From: Bdellovibrio sp. BCCA
Lineage (GTDB): Bacteria > Bdellovibrionota > Bdellovibrionia > Bdellovibrionales > Bdellovibrionaceae
Length of the DNA: 64,000 bases
Direction: 5' to 3'
Assembly (NCBI RefSeq): GCF_037996825.1
Contig: NZ_JBBNAC010000001.1
Coordinates: 1,054,001-1,118,000, forward strand
Below the pieces are notes generated by a model. It made no database searches, had not been told where the DNA came from, and worked only from the letters and a program-made list of their open reading frames with translations. The translations under genes and the position numbers were made by a program. Below are positions 9,228-16,633 of this stretch, one piece after another; the first letter of the stretch is position 1; each line of letters starts with the position of its first letter.

Positions 9228-10055
9228 ATGCGATTTAGACACATGTCCATGGCCTTCGCTATTCTTACTGTAAGCCTCTTTGCCCAAGGGGCTGTCTCGC
9301 CCACGGATTCTGTCAGAGAAAATTCCTGGGGCACATTCCGTGTTGGCAGTCGTTACGTTTTGAGTCGCATGACATTGTTGGGAAAAGAAGAGCCCAATCA
9401 AACAGAGTCCCAGAACAACTCATTGACCTTGGATCGCGGCACTGAGTTTGAAGTTATTGAAAATTTCAAAGGTAGTGACGGTCGGGAACTCGTGCGCATC
9501 GGTTTGGATGTGGAAGAAGATTATATGAATGACCTCCCGTCCGATCTTTGGGTTGACGCTCGCGATTTGACACTTGGTCAACCGCAAATGATGAACGCGC
9601 AAGATAGTCTTTATCAGGATGTAAAATCTTATGATGATGAATACGAGGTGGCAGGTCCCGCGCAAAAACGCAGAGGCCGTCGTACGGGCGGCAGTCGTGG
9701 AGGCATGACCTATTGCTATCGTAACGTGAAAAAGCGTTTGATGTCTCAATGTGGTGTCGATGTTTATCTGCCAGGAGCGGCTGCTTATCAAGCAGAGACG
9801 ATTTTACCGCAATATGGATTCAAGAAAATCTCTGCTGATTGGAGCAACTATAAAGATCTTCCGGTCTGCACGGTTTGTGTGTCCTCTGGTGGAAGTAAAA
9901 ACTGTGGCACTAAGGACCGTTTCCAGGCTTGCGGGGATGTGGCGATGAAGGTGAGTAAAGCGGCTCGCGGCGGGTGGCATGGATGGAAGCCTCGCATGGA
10001 CAGTCCGATTCTTGGAAATCACACTTCTTTAGGCTGTTTTTATAAAGAGCCTTAG
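9228..10055 (+). CDS. secreted Cys/His protein, possibly NlpC/CHAP-like
   Basis: 275 residues from the ATG at 9228, chosen over 9213 because CGGAG lies five bases before it and a signal peptide follows (MRFRHMSMAFAILTVSLFAQGA). An SH3-like N-terminal part (about 30-120, with SRYVLSRMTLL and LWVDARDLTL) leads to a basic linker (KRRGRRTGGSRGG) and a C-terminal domain containing TYCYRNVKKRL, GAAAYQAETILPQYGF, GDVAMKV and GGWHGWKPRM. Order Cys, then GDV, then His resembles NlpC/P60-CHAP cysteine peptidases that cut peptidoglycan peptides, but the match is weak. Six further Cys cluster around VCTVCVSSG. Confidence 0.55.
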   Translation: MRFRHMSMAFAILTVSLFAQGAVSPTDSVRENSWGTFRVGSRYVLSRMTLLGKEEPNQTESQNNSLTLDRGTEFEVIENFKGSDGRELVRIGLDVEEDYMNDLPSDLWVDARDLTLGQPQMMNAQDSLYQDVKSYDDEYEVAGPAQKRRGRRTGGSRGGMTYCYRNVKKRLMSQCGVDVYLPGAAAYQAETILPQYGFKKISADWSNYKDLPVCTVCVSSGGSKNCGTKDRFQACGDVAMKVSKAARGGWHGWKPRMDSPILGNHTSLGCFYKEP

Positions 10056-10064
10056 TTGCCGCGA

Positions 10065-10382
10065 TTACTTAGGAAAGTGGGGGACTTCAATAACCGCTCT
10101 AAATCCTTGTCGGGAACAGATAGCAAGGATGATTGTTCGTAGAGCCGTGATGTTTTTTCCTCCGACGCCAAGAACTTTTCCGACACAATTTTTATTGAAA
10201 GATAATTTGTAGACTGTTGTTTGGTCGCCAATCTCGATATCCACAGAAACGGATTCCTGATCGAGCTTATCAACCATATTCTTAATTAAAGACTCCAACA
10301 GAGCTCGGACATTCTCTCGGCAAACCGTTATGTCGTTAGAGGTGCCGAAGGAAGGTTTCTTTGTGACAGGAATGGATCGCAA
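10065..10382 (-). CDS. KH-domain RNA-binding protein
   Basis: 105 residues from a TTG at 10382, supported by AAGGGA eight bases upstream; there is no better in-frame ATG. The C-terminal half is a KH module: VGKVLGVGGKNITALRTI carries the GxxG loop (GVGG) and ends in RAVIEVPHFPK. It is a clear paralogue of the KH protein at 55418-55726, which ends RAIVEVPYIKK. KhpA-type proteins bind RNA and act in post-transcriptional control. It lies just downstream of the c-di-GMP aptamer RNA, but two terminators stand between them. Confidence 0.75.
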   Translation of the reverse strand: MRSIPVTKKPSFGTSNDITVCRENVRALLESLIKNMVDKLDQESVSVDIEIGDQTTVYKLSFNKNCVGKVLGVGGKNITALRTIILAICSRQGFRAVIEVPHFPK

Positions 10383-10492
10383 TCGTAAGTCCCTTCTGTT
10401 TTTGTTAATTTATTGGAGCATGTTGATTTCGTGATCTCAAAGAAAAGTGAATGAGTGGTACTAGGATCTTGTGCGCTTAAAGAGTGCTGTTT

Positions 10493-10523
10493 AAAAAAGA
10501 AAAAATCCCTCGATGGGGATTTT
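10493..10523 (-). terminator. intrinsic terminator T2 after the GEMM RNA
   Basis: On the minus strand AAAATCCC / GGGATTTT closes over a short ATCGA loop and is followed by TTCTTTTTT. It backs up the terminator 20 bases upstream. Confidence 0.75.
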
Positions 10524-10538
10524 AATTCGCAAGGTCCT

Positions 10539-10581
10539 AAAAAAAGTGCTTGCGAGGAATCTTCAGTGATAACTCGCAAGC
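10539..10581 (-). terminator. intrinsic terminator T1 after the GEMM RNA
   Basis: On the minus strand GCTTGCGAG pairs with CTCGCAAGC (nine base pairs, 16-base loop), followed two bases later by seven T. It ends a transcript coming through the c-di-GMP aptamer about 75 bases after the aptamer's closing helix. Confidence 0.75.
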
Positions 10582-10655
10582 TAAGGGGAATGAAACCAAT
10601 CCTTGTATGTAATTGTTCCTTCCATATGCACACCTCTGATTCCTCAGGTGACTCA

Positions 10656-10742
10656 CCTTTGGCAGCTGGCTGGCGTGGTTCGCACCGACACCCCTTTAGC
10701 TTTGCGTCCCGCCGTTTCCGACGGTTTGCCTTGAGGCAAAGG
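10656..10742 (-). ncRNA. cyclic-di-GMP-I (GEMM) riboswitch aptamer
   Basis: On the minus strand the segment AAGGCAAACCGTCGGAAACG, then GGCGGGACGCAAAGC, then GCCAGCCAGCTGCC reproduces the conserved core of the GEMM-I class: the GGCAAACC entry, the P2 stem capped by a GAAA-type tetraloop, the invariant GGGACGCAAAGC junction, and the P3 receptor side. CCTTTG and CAAAGG close P1 at the two ends. GEMM-I RNAs bind cyclic di-GMP. Here no gene start follows within reach: two intrinsic terminators (T1, T2) come first, so the RNA may be a free-standing product of about 220 bases. A massively expressed free GEMM RNA (merRNA) has been reported from attack-phase Bdellovibrio; this may be its counterpart, which I cannot confirm. 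Confidence 0.88.
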
Positions 10743-10761
10743 AAGGATCTAAATCCTAACG

Positions 10762-10767
10762 AGTATA
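10762..10767 (-). promoter_or_regulatory. candidate -10 box for the GEMM RNA
   Basis: TATACT on the minus strand, one change from TATAAT, would start RNA near 10755, about a dozen bases before the aptamer's P1 helix. No convincing -35 is seen 16-18 bases upstream. Confidence 0.35.
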
Positions 10768-10876
10768 ACCCTAGGAACCTCCTTTGAGTTATTCTTGATA
10801 GATCCAACCAGTTCATCGTTTTTTTAGAGAGGCCTGAACCCGAAACCTCTTGGTAGCAATCCTGGTGATTCGCACG

Positions 10877-10921
10877 TCACTTCGGTGGTTCATCATGATG
10901 ATCGTGAATTCGATTTTTCAT
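10877..10921 (-). CDS. 14-codon leader-type ORF (MKNRIHDHHDEPPK)
   Basis: Very short ORF: ATG at 10921, 14 codons, TGA. It is reported because AAGGGAGGA lies exactly five bases before the ATG, one of the best ribosome sites in the window, and because a structured leader precedes it (10934-11005). The peptide MKNRIHDHHDEPPK is rich in His and Asp. It could be a regulatory leader peptide whose translation controls RNA folding, or a true small protein. It is not hydrophobic, so it is unlike type I toxins. Nothing co-directional follows until the GEMM RNA. Confidence 0.45.
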   Translation of the reverse strand: MKNRIHDHHDEPPK

Positions 10922-10933
10922 CCGCGTCCTCCC

Positions 10934-11005
10934 TTAGCTTGGCCCTAAAAGCTTTCACTTACCCGAGGTAAGTCTCCCGAGCCATGTGGTTTCAACTCTT
11001 TTAGG
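10934..11005 (-). ncRNA. structured 5' leader, riboswitch-like
   Basis: On the minus strand CCTAAAAG (11005-10998) pairs with CTTTTAGG (10951-10944), enclosing a CTTAC/GTAAG hairpin (10958-10972) and a conserved-looking AACCACATGGCTCGGGAGA stretch. The 3' side of the long helix can instead pair locally (AGCTT with AAGCT just downstream), so two exclusive folds sit directly before a strong ribosome site. It matches none of the riboswitch consensus sequences I know (TPP, SAM, FMN, purine, cobalamin, c-di-GMP-I/II, fluoride, ZTP). Confidence 0.45.
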
Positions 11006-11115
11006 ATAGCTCGACCAAAGTTTTATTTTCAATAGCACCACTGTCGATTCTCAAAATATGTCGAAAATGCGTTTCGCTCCGAGAATAAGGCGGGGATCTT
11101 GTTTTAAGCTGAAAC

Positions 11116-11144
11116 AAAAAAGGACTCGCTCAGAGTCCTTTTTT
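11116..11144 (-). terminator. intrinsic terminator of the lipoprotein gene
   Basis: AAAAAAGGACTC / GAGTCCTTTTTT with a five-base loop lies 27 bases after the stop at 11171 on the minus strand. It is flanked by A and T runs on both sides and could work both ways. Confidence 0.85.
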
Positions 11145-11170
11145 AAATAATTATTTCGATATGCAGTCGA

Positions 11171-12202
11171 TTATCGACAAGGGGAGCTCGCTGTCACTTC
11201 CTCATAAGTACAACTTACGTCTCCTCTTTTCGCTTCTTCTTTAGCTTGATCCAACGAACACGCTGGCTGAAATCTTTCCCCAGGAGTGAACATAAGTTGC
11301 CCCTTGCTATCATAGCAACGTCTACACAAAATGAAATACTGAGGCCATTGGCCTTCCGGGCAGGGACTTGTCACTTCAGTTTGAAGTTCAGTGCTCGCGG
11401 AAAACTTCGCTTTTTTTATCTCTGTTTTTTGATACGCATCTAGACTTGCAACAATCTTATATTCAATGGAGCCGCTGCCTAAATGAACCCCGGATCTTTG
11501 ATCAATAATATTTCCAACGTATTCGGCGTTTTTAAATTCTTTCCCGCCAACGCCTTGGTTGCGTATCATTTTACTTCCACGATAGACCTTTACATTGTTC
11601 GCTCCACTCACTCTCCATGAAACAGGAACGTCAATCTTTGTCGTATCTTCAGGATGCCTATTCACTCTTTCCGGCACAGTCAGAAAGACTTGCGGTTTGC
11701 CAGCTCTAACCATCAAATGAGAAATACTTTTTCTTTTACTGTTTGGTTCGTTGTCGTATTGAGGATTGATAGACTCTTCCGTGAAGGAAAGGTCGATAAC
11801 AATAGCTGATGGAGTATGCGGAGACGCCATCTTGTATGGGTTGTGAATGGAAATAACACGATCCCAGGTTTTTGTTTTTGTGTCGGACCCCACATCGGCT
11901 GTCGTATAGAACATTCGTTTTTGGTCTACGAGTTCAGTTGATCTTTTGGGAATATCAGTGACATGTTCAAGTTCAATTCCACTTACTCGTACTGTGAGTT
12001 TATTGAAAAGGCCTTGTCTGATAATGAACTCGAATGAAGAAGGGTCCCCAAAGACAATCCCTTGCTTGTCAGGGGCTTCGAGAATTTGGATCATGGCCGG
12101 AGGGGCATTGTTTTTAATTTGATCTACGCTTTTGGTAAGCGATTGGCAGCCGATATTGGCTAAGACGAAAAATAAAATCGTAAACTTGGGATTAATTTTC
12201 AT
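11171..12202 (-). CDS. lipoprotein of unknown function
   Basis: 343 residues from the ATG at 12202, preceded by AAAGGAAGTGCTC; a longer in-frame start at 12232 lacks a site. The signal MKINPKFTILFFVLANIGC ends in a lipobox with Cys19. The mature part looks like two beta-sandwich domains (about 50-165 and 175-285), ending in a Cys-rich tail (CPEGQWPQYFILCRRCY and VSCTYEEVTASSPCR) that probably forms disulfides. Monocistronic, with its own terminator. I do not recognise the family. Confidence 0.7.
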   Translation of the reverse strand: MKINPKFTILFFVLANIGCQSLTKSVDQIKNNAPPAMIQILEAPDKQGIVFGDPSSFEFIIRQGLFNKLTVRVSGIELEHVTDIPKRSTELVDQKRMFYTTADVGSDTKTKTWDRVISIHNPYKMASPHTPSAIVIDLSFTEESINPQYDNEPNSKRKSISHLMVRAGKPQVFLTVPERVNRHPEDTTKIDVPVSWRVSGANNVKVYRGSKMIRNQGVGGKEFKNAEYVGNIIDQRSGVHLGSGSIEYKIVASLDAYQKTEIKKAKFSASTELQTEVTSPCPEGQWPQYFILCRRCYDSKGQLMFTPGERFQPACSLDQAKEEAKRGDVSCTYEEVTASSPCR

Positions 12203-12305
12203 GAGCACTTCCTTTAAATAAGAAATGCTCACATATTAAAACCTCAAATCAACATGAAAATTGGTTTACAAGACCTTCATCCAAAAGTCGCACTTTTGCG
12301 AAACT

Positions 12306-13100
12306 CTAGGGAAGAATCTCGCGAATGCGATCCGCAATCTTCATAAACTCTTGAGCTTCAGCGCCATTGCTATTCGCCTCAACAATCGGAATTCCCGCTT
12401 CACATGCAAGACCTACAGAAGGATTAAATGGAACCGCGCCGAGCTTAGCAATGCCTTTGGAGTCAGCGTAAGAATCCATTTCTCCTTTAGGGAAAAGCTG
12501 CATTTTTTCGCCGTTCACAGGATTGATCATGTAAGCCATGTTCTCAATCATACCTAGCATTGGAACATTCACGCGTTGGAACATGTCGACGGCTTTTTTC
12601 ACATCAAGCAACGCCACGTTCTGCGGAGTTGAAACAACAACTGCACCGGCCACAGGAACTTTCTGTGCGAGCGTCAATTGGATATCGCCGGTCCCTGGTG
12701 GAAGATCGACAAGAAGGTAATCCAACTCGCCCCAGTTCACATCGCGAAGGAATTGATCCATGGCTTTAAAAAGCATGGGACCACGCCATACAACGGCGGC
12801 ACCTTCTTCAACCAAAAAACCAATGCTCATAAGTTTGATGCCGTAACGAGTGATTGGCTCAAGTTGATTTGTTTCGGGATTGATTTGTGGTTTTTGCCCT
12901 AGTGTTCCCAACATACGAGGAATGCTCGGACCGTAGATATCCGCATCAAGTAAACCAACCTTGCTTTTTTTGCCTAAAGCCATAGCAAGATTAGTAGCCA
13001 CCGTACTTTTTCCAACGCCACCTTTGCCCGAACTTACGGCAATAATGTGTTTCACTCCGGGAATGGGTGTCTGTTTTTCAAAGGGATTTGGGGCAGCCAT
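12306..13100 (-). CDS. mrp: Mrp/NBP35-family P-loop ATPase (ApbC-like)
   Basis: 264 residues. The deviant Walker A motif SGKGGVGKST lies at 24-33, followed by LLDADIYGPSIPRMLG and LLVDLPPGTGD, both diagnostic of the Mrp/ApbC family that builds and carries Fe-S clusters. Two features are unusual. The CxxC that normally binds the bridging cluster is absent: the segment after MIENMAY reads MINPVNGEK with no Cys. The N-terminal MIP18/DUF59 domain is also missing. It may be a nucleotide-dependent carrier using other ligands, or a regulator. Cytoplasmic; divergent from the J-like gene. Confidence 0.85.
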   Translation of the reverse strand: MAAPNPFEKQTPIPGVKHIIAVSSGKGGVGKSTVATNLAMALGKKSKVGLLDADIYGPSIPRMLGTLGQKPQINPETNQLEPITRYGIKLMSIGFLVEEGAAVVWRGPMLFKAMDQFLRDVNWGELDYLLVDLPPGTGDIQLTLAQKVPVAGAVVVSTPQNVALLDVKKAVDMFQRVNVPMLGMIENMAYMINPVNGEKMQLFPKGEMDSYADSKGIAKLGAVPFNPSVGLACEAGIPIVEANSNGAEAQEFMKIADRIREILP

Positions 13101-13150
13101 GAATGGGACTCCTTGATAATTTTGTGCTCACAACGAATAATAGAAGTTGA

Positions 13151-13549
13151 ATGAATAGCCAAGACTTTTTGACATTGAATTTAGTTGGAGCGGGGGCTTT
13201 CATCTTCTGGTATCTCGTATCGCGCGGAGGATCACGTCGTCCGACGCAGTTAAATATGAAAGCCAAGGATAGCGCACCGCCACTCATGGAAGCGACACCA
13301 GAACCTCCAACCACGGCGGGTGTAGCTTTGCGTCGTCATCCCGACGTTGAAGGCACCGTTACAAAAAGCCTGAATGTGATGTTTAACTACAATGGACACA
13401 GCTGGGACGCCTATGAAGTCTTGGGAGTTCCAGCGGGAGCGTCTTTAAAAATCGTCACCGAGGCTTATCAGGCCGCCATTCGCCGATCAGATAAAGAGTC
13501 TTTGGAGTTTTTAGAGACGGCCTATAAGGCGATTTTGAATAAAAGTTAG
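13151..13549 (+). CDS. membrane-anchored J-like domain protein
   Basis: 132 residues. An N-terminal membrane helix (FLTLNLVGAGAFIFWYLV) is followed by a Pro-rich linker and a C-terminal J-domain-like fold: WDAYEVLGVPAGASLKIVTE then AYQAAIRRSDKESLEFLE and a final AYKAIL. The canonical HPD tripeptide that stimulates Hsp70 ATPase is missing, so this is a degenerate J-like protein more likely used for protein binding. It is transcribed away from mrp with 50 bases between starts. Confidence 0.65.
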   Translation: MNSQDFLTLNLVGAGAFIFWYLVSRGGSRRPTQLNMKAKDSAPPLMEATPEPPTTAGVALRRHPDVEGTVTKSLNVMFNYNGHSWDAYEVLGVPAGASLKIVTEAYQAAIRRSDKESLEFLETAYKAILNKS

Positions 13550-13602
13550 TACTGCTTCAGCCTGCGCGCCACGGGCGCTCTGGCACTGCCGGCGTCCGCC
13601 GA

Positions 13603-14088
13603 TCATCTTGAATACAAACAGCTAAAGCCCTTGCGATTTTGGCTGTGCTCCCACAAGAATTTTCCTGTTTCGTCGATAATCACAGTGTCTTCTTGTTGAA
13701 GTGTAACGGCCGTTTCCTCGTTAGAAAAAAGAGTCGTTTCCATTTTGCGAATCACATTATCTTTGCGACTGACATACGTCAGAATTTTCTTTTTTCCGTG
13801 CTCAACTTTTTCGTGAACAATTTTAGAGCCTTTATTGATATTGCAAAACTTCTGCGTGTCGCCTTCATCCGTCGGACGCAAGGTGAAACCGCCGCATTCG
13901 GCACTCCATTCAATTTCTTTCGGGCAGCCTTCAGTTCCGGTCACGAAATAGTAAACACCGACAGAAGCGGGCGCAGGAGCTACACTTTGTGGCGCGCGGG
14001 CAATCAACTGTTCAGGAGCCGCCGACCACTGATGTGTGGCCGCTTGCAGTCCCAAAATGAGAAAAAAGAAAACTTTTTGCCAGCGCAT
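13603..14088 (-). CDS. small secreted protein of unknown function
   Basis: 161 residues with a signal peptide (MRWQKVFFFLILGLQAATHQWSA). The mature protein begins with an Ala/Pro-rich linker and has five Cys: EGCPK, AECGG, KFCNIN and SCLYSR. Beta-strand-rich by eye. The ribosome site AAGGAG lies six bases before the ATG. No family recognised. The 50 bases after the J-like gene stop are GC-rich with small inverted repeats but no clear terminator. Confidence 0.65.
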   Translation of the reverse strand: MRWQKVFFFLILGLQAATHQWSAAPEQLIARAPQSVAPAPASVGVYYFVTGTEGCPKEIEWSAECGGFTLRPTDEGDTQKFCNINKGSKIVHEKVEHGKKKILTYVSRKDNVIRKMETTLFSNEETAVTLQQEDTVIIDETGKFLWEHSQNRKGFSCLYSR

Positions 14089-14224
14089 GAAAACTCCTTC
14101 GAATAAAGAGATTCAAAGCAAAGGTCATGCAGGCACAGATGCATTTAAACAAAGCGACGTTCCGCCATTCTCAAAGTGAAATGTTAAACTTCACAGAGAG
14201 TGACAAAAACGGCGCTTTTGATTT

Positions 14225-14725
14225 TTACTTTTTAGCTTGCGGAGGAATCACGTCGAAATTCACATACGGTGTCTGCGGGATTTTTCCCGGAGGCAACGAG
14301 GAAGGAATTGACTGCGAATGATTTCCCAAAGAACGGATGAAGCGATAAATGGAGCGCGCATCTTTCTCGGCCATGGCATTCACAGAGTAATAAGGCATCG
14401 GGGGAAGAGATTTAAGATGTTTCAAATAAGTCACCCATTGATCTTCTGTCATGCCAGCGACACGCGCGCGAAGATTTGTAGGATACGAAGTTCCCCATGG
14501 ACCTTTCCAACCGACGTCAGAACCGCTGAGCCAATCTTTTTCAGGCACAGCGCCGTTTTTAGGGGCGTACATGGGAGTATGGCAGTCGTTGCAGCCCGTG
14601 ATTTGAATTAAATAACGTCCATGCTCTGCCGTAGGTTCATTGCTGGCAGACTTTGCTCTGTCTTGACCTAAAGCCAAGTGACCAGAGAGTAAAACCCCGA
14701 GAAGAACCATATTTGCTGTTTTCAT
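14225..14725 (-). CDS. periplasmic monohaem cytochrome c
   Basis: 166 residues from the ATG at 14725, preceded by AAGGAG; it gives a signal peptide MKTANMVLLGVLLSGHLALG. One haem site CNDCH (Cys45, Cys48, His49) is present, with the likely distal Met in LPPMPYYS or NAMAEKD. The spacing GRYLIQITGCNDCHTP and the ending MAEKDARSIYRFIRSLG are typical of diheme-cytochrome-like or sulfite-dehydrogenase-type class I cytochromes. Exported and matured in the periplasm for electron transfer; no redox partner enzyme is adjacent. Confidence 0.8.
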   Translation of the reverse strand: MKTANMVLLGVLLSGHLALGQDRAKSASNEPTAEHGRYLIQITGCNDCHTPMYAPKNGAVPEKDWLSGSDVGWKGPWGTSYPTNLRARVAGMTEDQWVTYLKHLKSLPPMPYYSVNAMAEKDARSIYRFIRSLGNHSQSIPSSLPPGKIPQTPYVNFDVIPPQAKK

Positions 14726-14828
14726 ACTCACTCCTTGATTGAGATAAGCCAATTTAGCATTTTACGGGGCGCGAATTTGCTAGGAATGTCCTAAAAAGAT
14801 CTTAAATTTTTCCTAAACGGCCTGTAGG

Positions 14829-15302
14829 ATGGGCGAGATGAATTCAGCAGAGCTGCGACAATTAATTGAGACAGGTGTTGGAATGGTTATGTCCACACGC
14901 AACGCCGATATGTGGCCCGATCTTTGTGAGGTTGTAGGCCTTCATTTGCGCGAAGACAGCAAAATGATGTCTGTTTTTGTTTCGCAAGCTCACGCTGATC
15001 ATAGTTTGCAGAATATCAAGAGCAATGGTGCTATTGCTGTCTCCCTGTCACGTCCTTGCACCTTTGAAGCGGCACAGATCAAAGGCAAAGTGGTGGGAGT
15101 TCGTCCGATGACCACCGAAGAACACAATCAATCTCAAGCTTGGGCAGAAAGATTTCGTAAAGAGATCCAGTTAATCGGAGTGACCAATGAAGCTGCAATG
15201 GGATTAAAACTGCAAGCCGATACCACTTTGGAAGTCGAAGTTGAAAATATATATCTGCAAACGCCGGGACCGCGCGCAGGAACGAAGCTGGAGCTTGCAT
15301 GA
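14829..15302 (+). CDS. PPOX-type flavin-binding split-barrel protein
   Basis: 157 residues (start at 14829, or at the ATG nine bases later). VGMVMSTRNADMWPDLCEVV, then KMMSVFVS, SNGAIAVSLSRP and AAQIKGKVVGV give the pattern of the pyridoxamine-5'-phosphate-oxidase-like split barrel, which binds FMN, F420 or haem. The true substrate is unknown. Its stop overlaps the start of the next gene by four bases, and that gene begins with another PPOX-like domain, so the pair probably works together. Confidence 0.65.
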   Translation: MGEMNSAELRQLIETGVGMVMSTRNADMWPDLCEVVGLHLREDSKMMSVFVSQAHADHSLQNIKSNGAIAVSLSRPCTFEAAQIKGKVVGVRPMTTEEHNQSQAWAERFRKEIQLIGVTNEAAMGLKLQADTTLEVEVENIYLQTPGPRAGTKLELA

Positions 15303-16633
15303 CATTGAAGTTGTCGGATTTAGCTTGCTGTTTTGAAGGCGTAGTTCCCTCTATGATTGCGACGTGTTCGCAAGATGGAACTCCCAATGTGACTTACATC
15401 AGTCACGTCTATCGCGTCGATGAAAAGCATGTAGCGACGTCGTTTCAGTTCTTTAATAAAACCCGCGCGAATCTTTTAGAGAATCCATTCGCGATGATCA
15501 AAGTTCGTCATCCTGGAAATCTTCAGTCTTATCATCTCAAGGTTAAATATCTGCGCAGCGAAGAGCAGGGACCTAACTTCGATCAGATGTCCTTAAAGCT
15601 CGACGTGATTGCGGCTTATGAAGGCATGGGATCAATTTTTAAAATGAAAGCCGCCGATATTTACGAAGTCCTAGAGGTTAAAGAAATCGCGGATCAAACG
15701 ACGATGCCCGCTCCCGATCTGTGTGGATTCAACGTTAGTTTGGCTGATTTAGAGATGTTGCGTGTGATCTCGGATAAGTTCAGCGGTCTTTCCAGTTTGG
15801 AAGAGCTTTTAGATCACTCCATGGATATTTTAAATCGCTATTTGGGGTGGACTCACATGATTCTTTTGCTGGCGGACTTGCAGCAAAAGGTTTTGGTCAC
15901 GCACTCTAGCTTTGGATATCCTTTTGGCGGTGTCGGAGCGGAAATCCGCTGGGGACAAGGACTTGTTGGACTTTGCGCTGAACATAAGCGTCTTTTGCAG
16001 GTCAGTTCTTTGGGGGAAGGTCTACGTTATGCTCAAGCCGCCAAAGTAGGGCATGCTCAAGAAAATCTATCAGCGAAAATTCCTTTCCCGGGATTGACGA
16101 ATCCGGCTTCGCAAATCGCAGCGCCATTGAAAGTTCAAGGGGACTTTATCGGTGTGCTTGCCGTGGAGTCAGAGAAAAATTTCTACTGGGGATTTAAAGA
16201 ACAGCTTCTGCTTTCAACCGTGAGTAATTTCTTAGCTGTGGGAATTCGTGCTTTGGAGAATCAAGGCACGATCATGAAAGTGACAAAAACAGAACCGGTA
16301 ATGCCAACGCCGATAGACGCAAAATCTTTGCGCTTACGTTGGGTGCCTGAATCAGAACTTATTTTCGTCAACGATCAGTATTTAATTAAAAATATTCCAG
16401 CGAGAATCTTGTGGTATCTTTTGCAAACCTACCAGAAGACGGGCCGAAGTGAGTTTTCAAATATGGAACTTCGCGCGGAAAAGAGTCTGCAACTTCCGGA
16501 AATCAAAGATAATCTGGAAACACGTTTGATTCTTCTGCGTAAACGTCTTGAAGAACAATGCCCTGCCATCCGTTTACAGTCGACCGGCCGTGGCCGCTTC
16601 CGCATTGAAGTCGCTGGAAAGTTGCAGTTTTAA
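15299..16633 (+). CDS. PPOX-GAF-winged-helix fusion protein
   Basis: 444 residues with three recognisable parts. Residues 1-130 form a PPOX-like split barrel (VPSMIATCSQDGTPNVTYIS, then RANLLENPFAMIKV). Residues about 155-325 form a GAF domain (SLEELLDHSMDILNRYL, GQGLVGLCAEHKRLL, ASQIAAPLKVQGDFIGVLAVE). Residues about 345-444 resemble an OmpR-type winged helix: NDQYLIKNIPARILWYLLQ, then LETRLILLRKRLEEQ and the closing STGRGRFRIEV. This suggests a cytoplasmic transcription regulator whose flavin- or small-molecule-binding parts control DNA binding. No receiver domain is present. The winged-helix call is by eye. Confidence 0.65.
   Translation: MTLKLSDLACCFEGVVPSMIATCSQDGTPNVTYISHVYRVDEKHVATSFQFFNKTRANLLENPFAMIKVRHPGNLQSYHLKVKYLRSEEQGPNFDQMSLKLDVIAAYEGMGSIFKMKAADIYEVLEVKEIADQTTMPAPDLCGFNVSLADLEMLRVISDKFSGLSSLEELLDHSMDILNRYLGWTHMILLLADLQQKVLVTHSSFGYPFGGVGAEIRWGQGLVGLCAEHKRLLQVSSLGEGLRYAQAAKVGHAQENLSAKIPFPGLTNPASQIAAPLKVQGDFIGVLAVESEKNFYWGFKEQLLLSTVSNFLAVGIRALENQGTIMKVTKTEPVMPTPIDAKSLRLRWVPESELIFVNDQYLIKNIPARILWYLLQTYQKTGRSEFSNMELRAEKSLQLPEIKDNLETRLILLRKRLEEQCPAIRLQSTGRGRFRIEVAGKLQF

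Noticed and set aside
10328-10816. A 162-codon frame on the minus strand and a 110-codon frame on the plus strand crossing the GEMM RNA
   Set aside because: Both run through the conserved aptamer core and terminators, give low-complexity basic proteins and have no ribosome site.
13550-13602. GC-rich inverted repeats as a terminator
   Set aside because: No T tract and only short imperfect stems.
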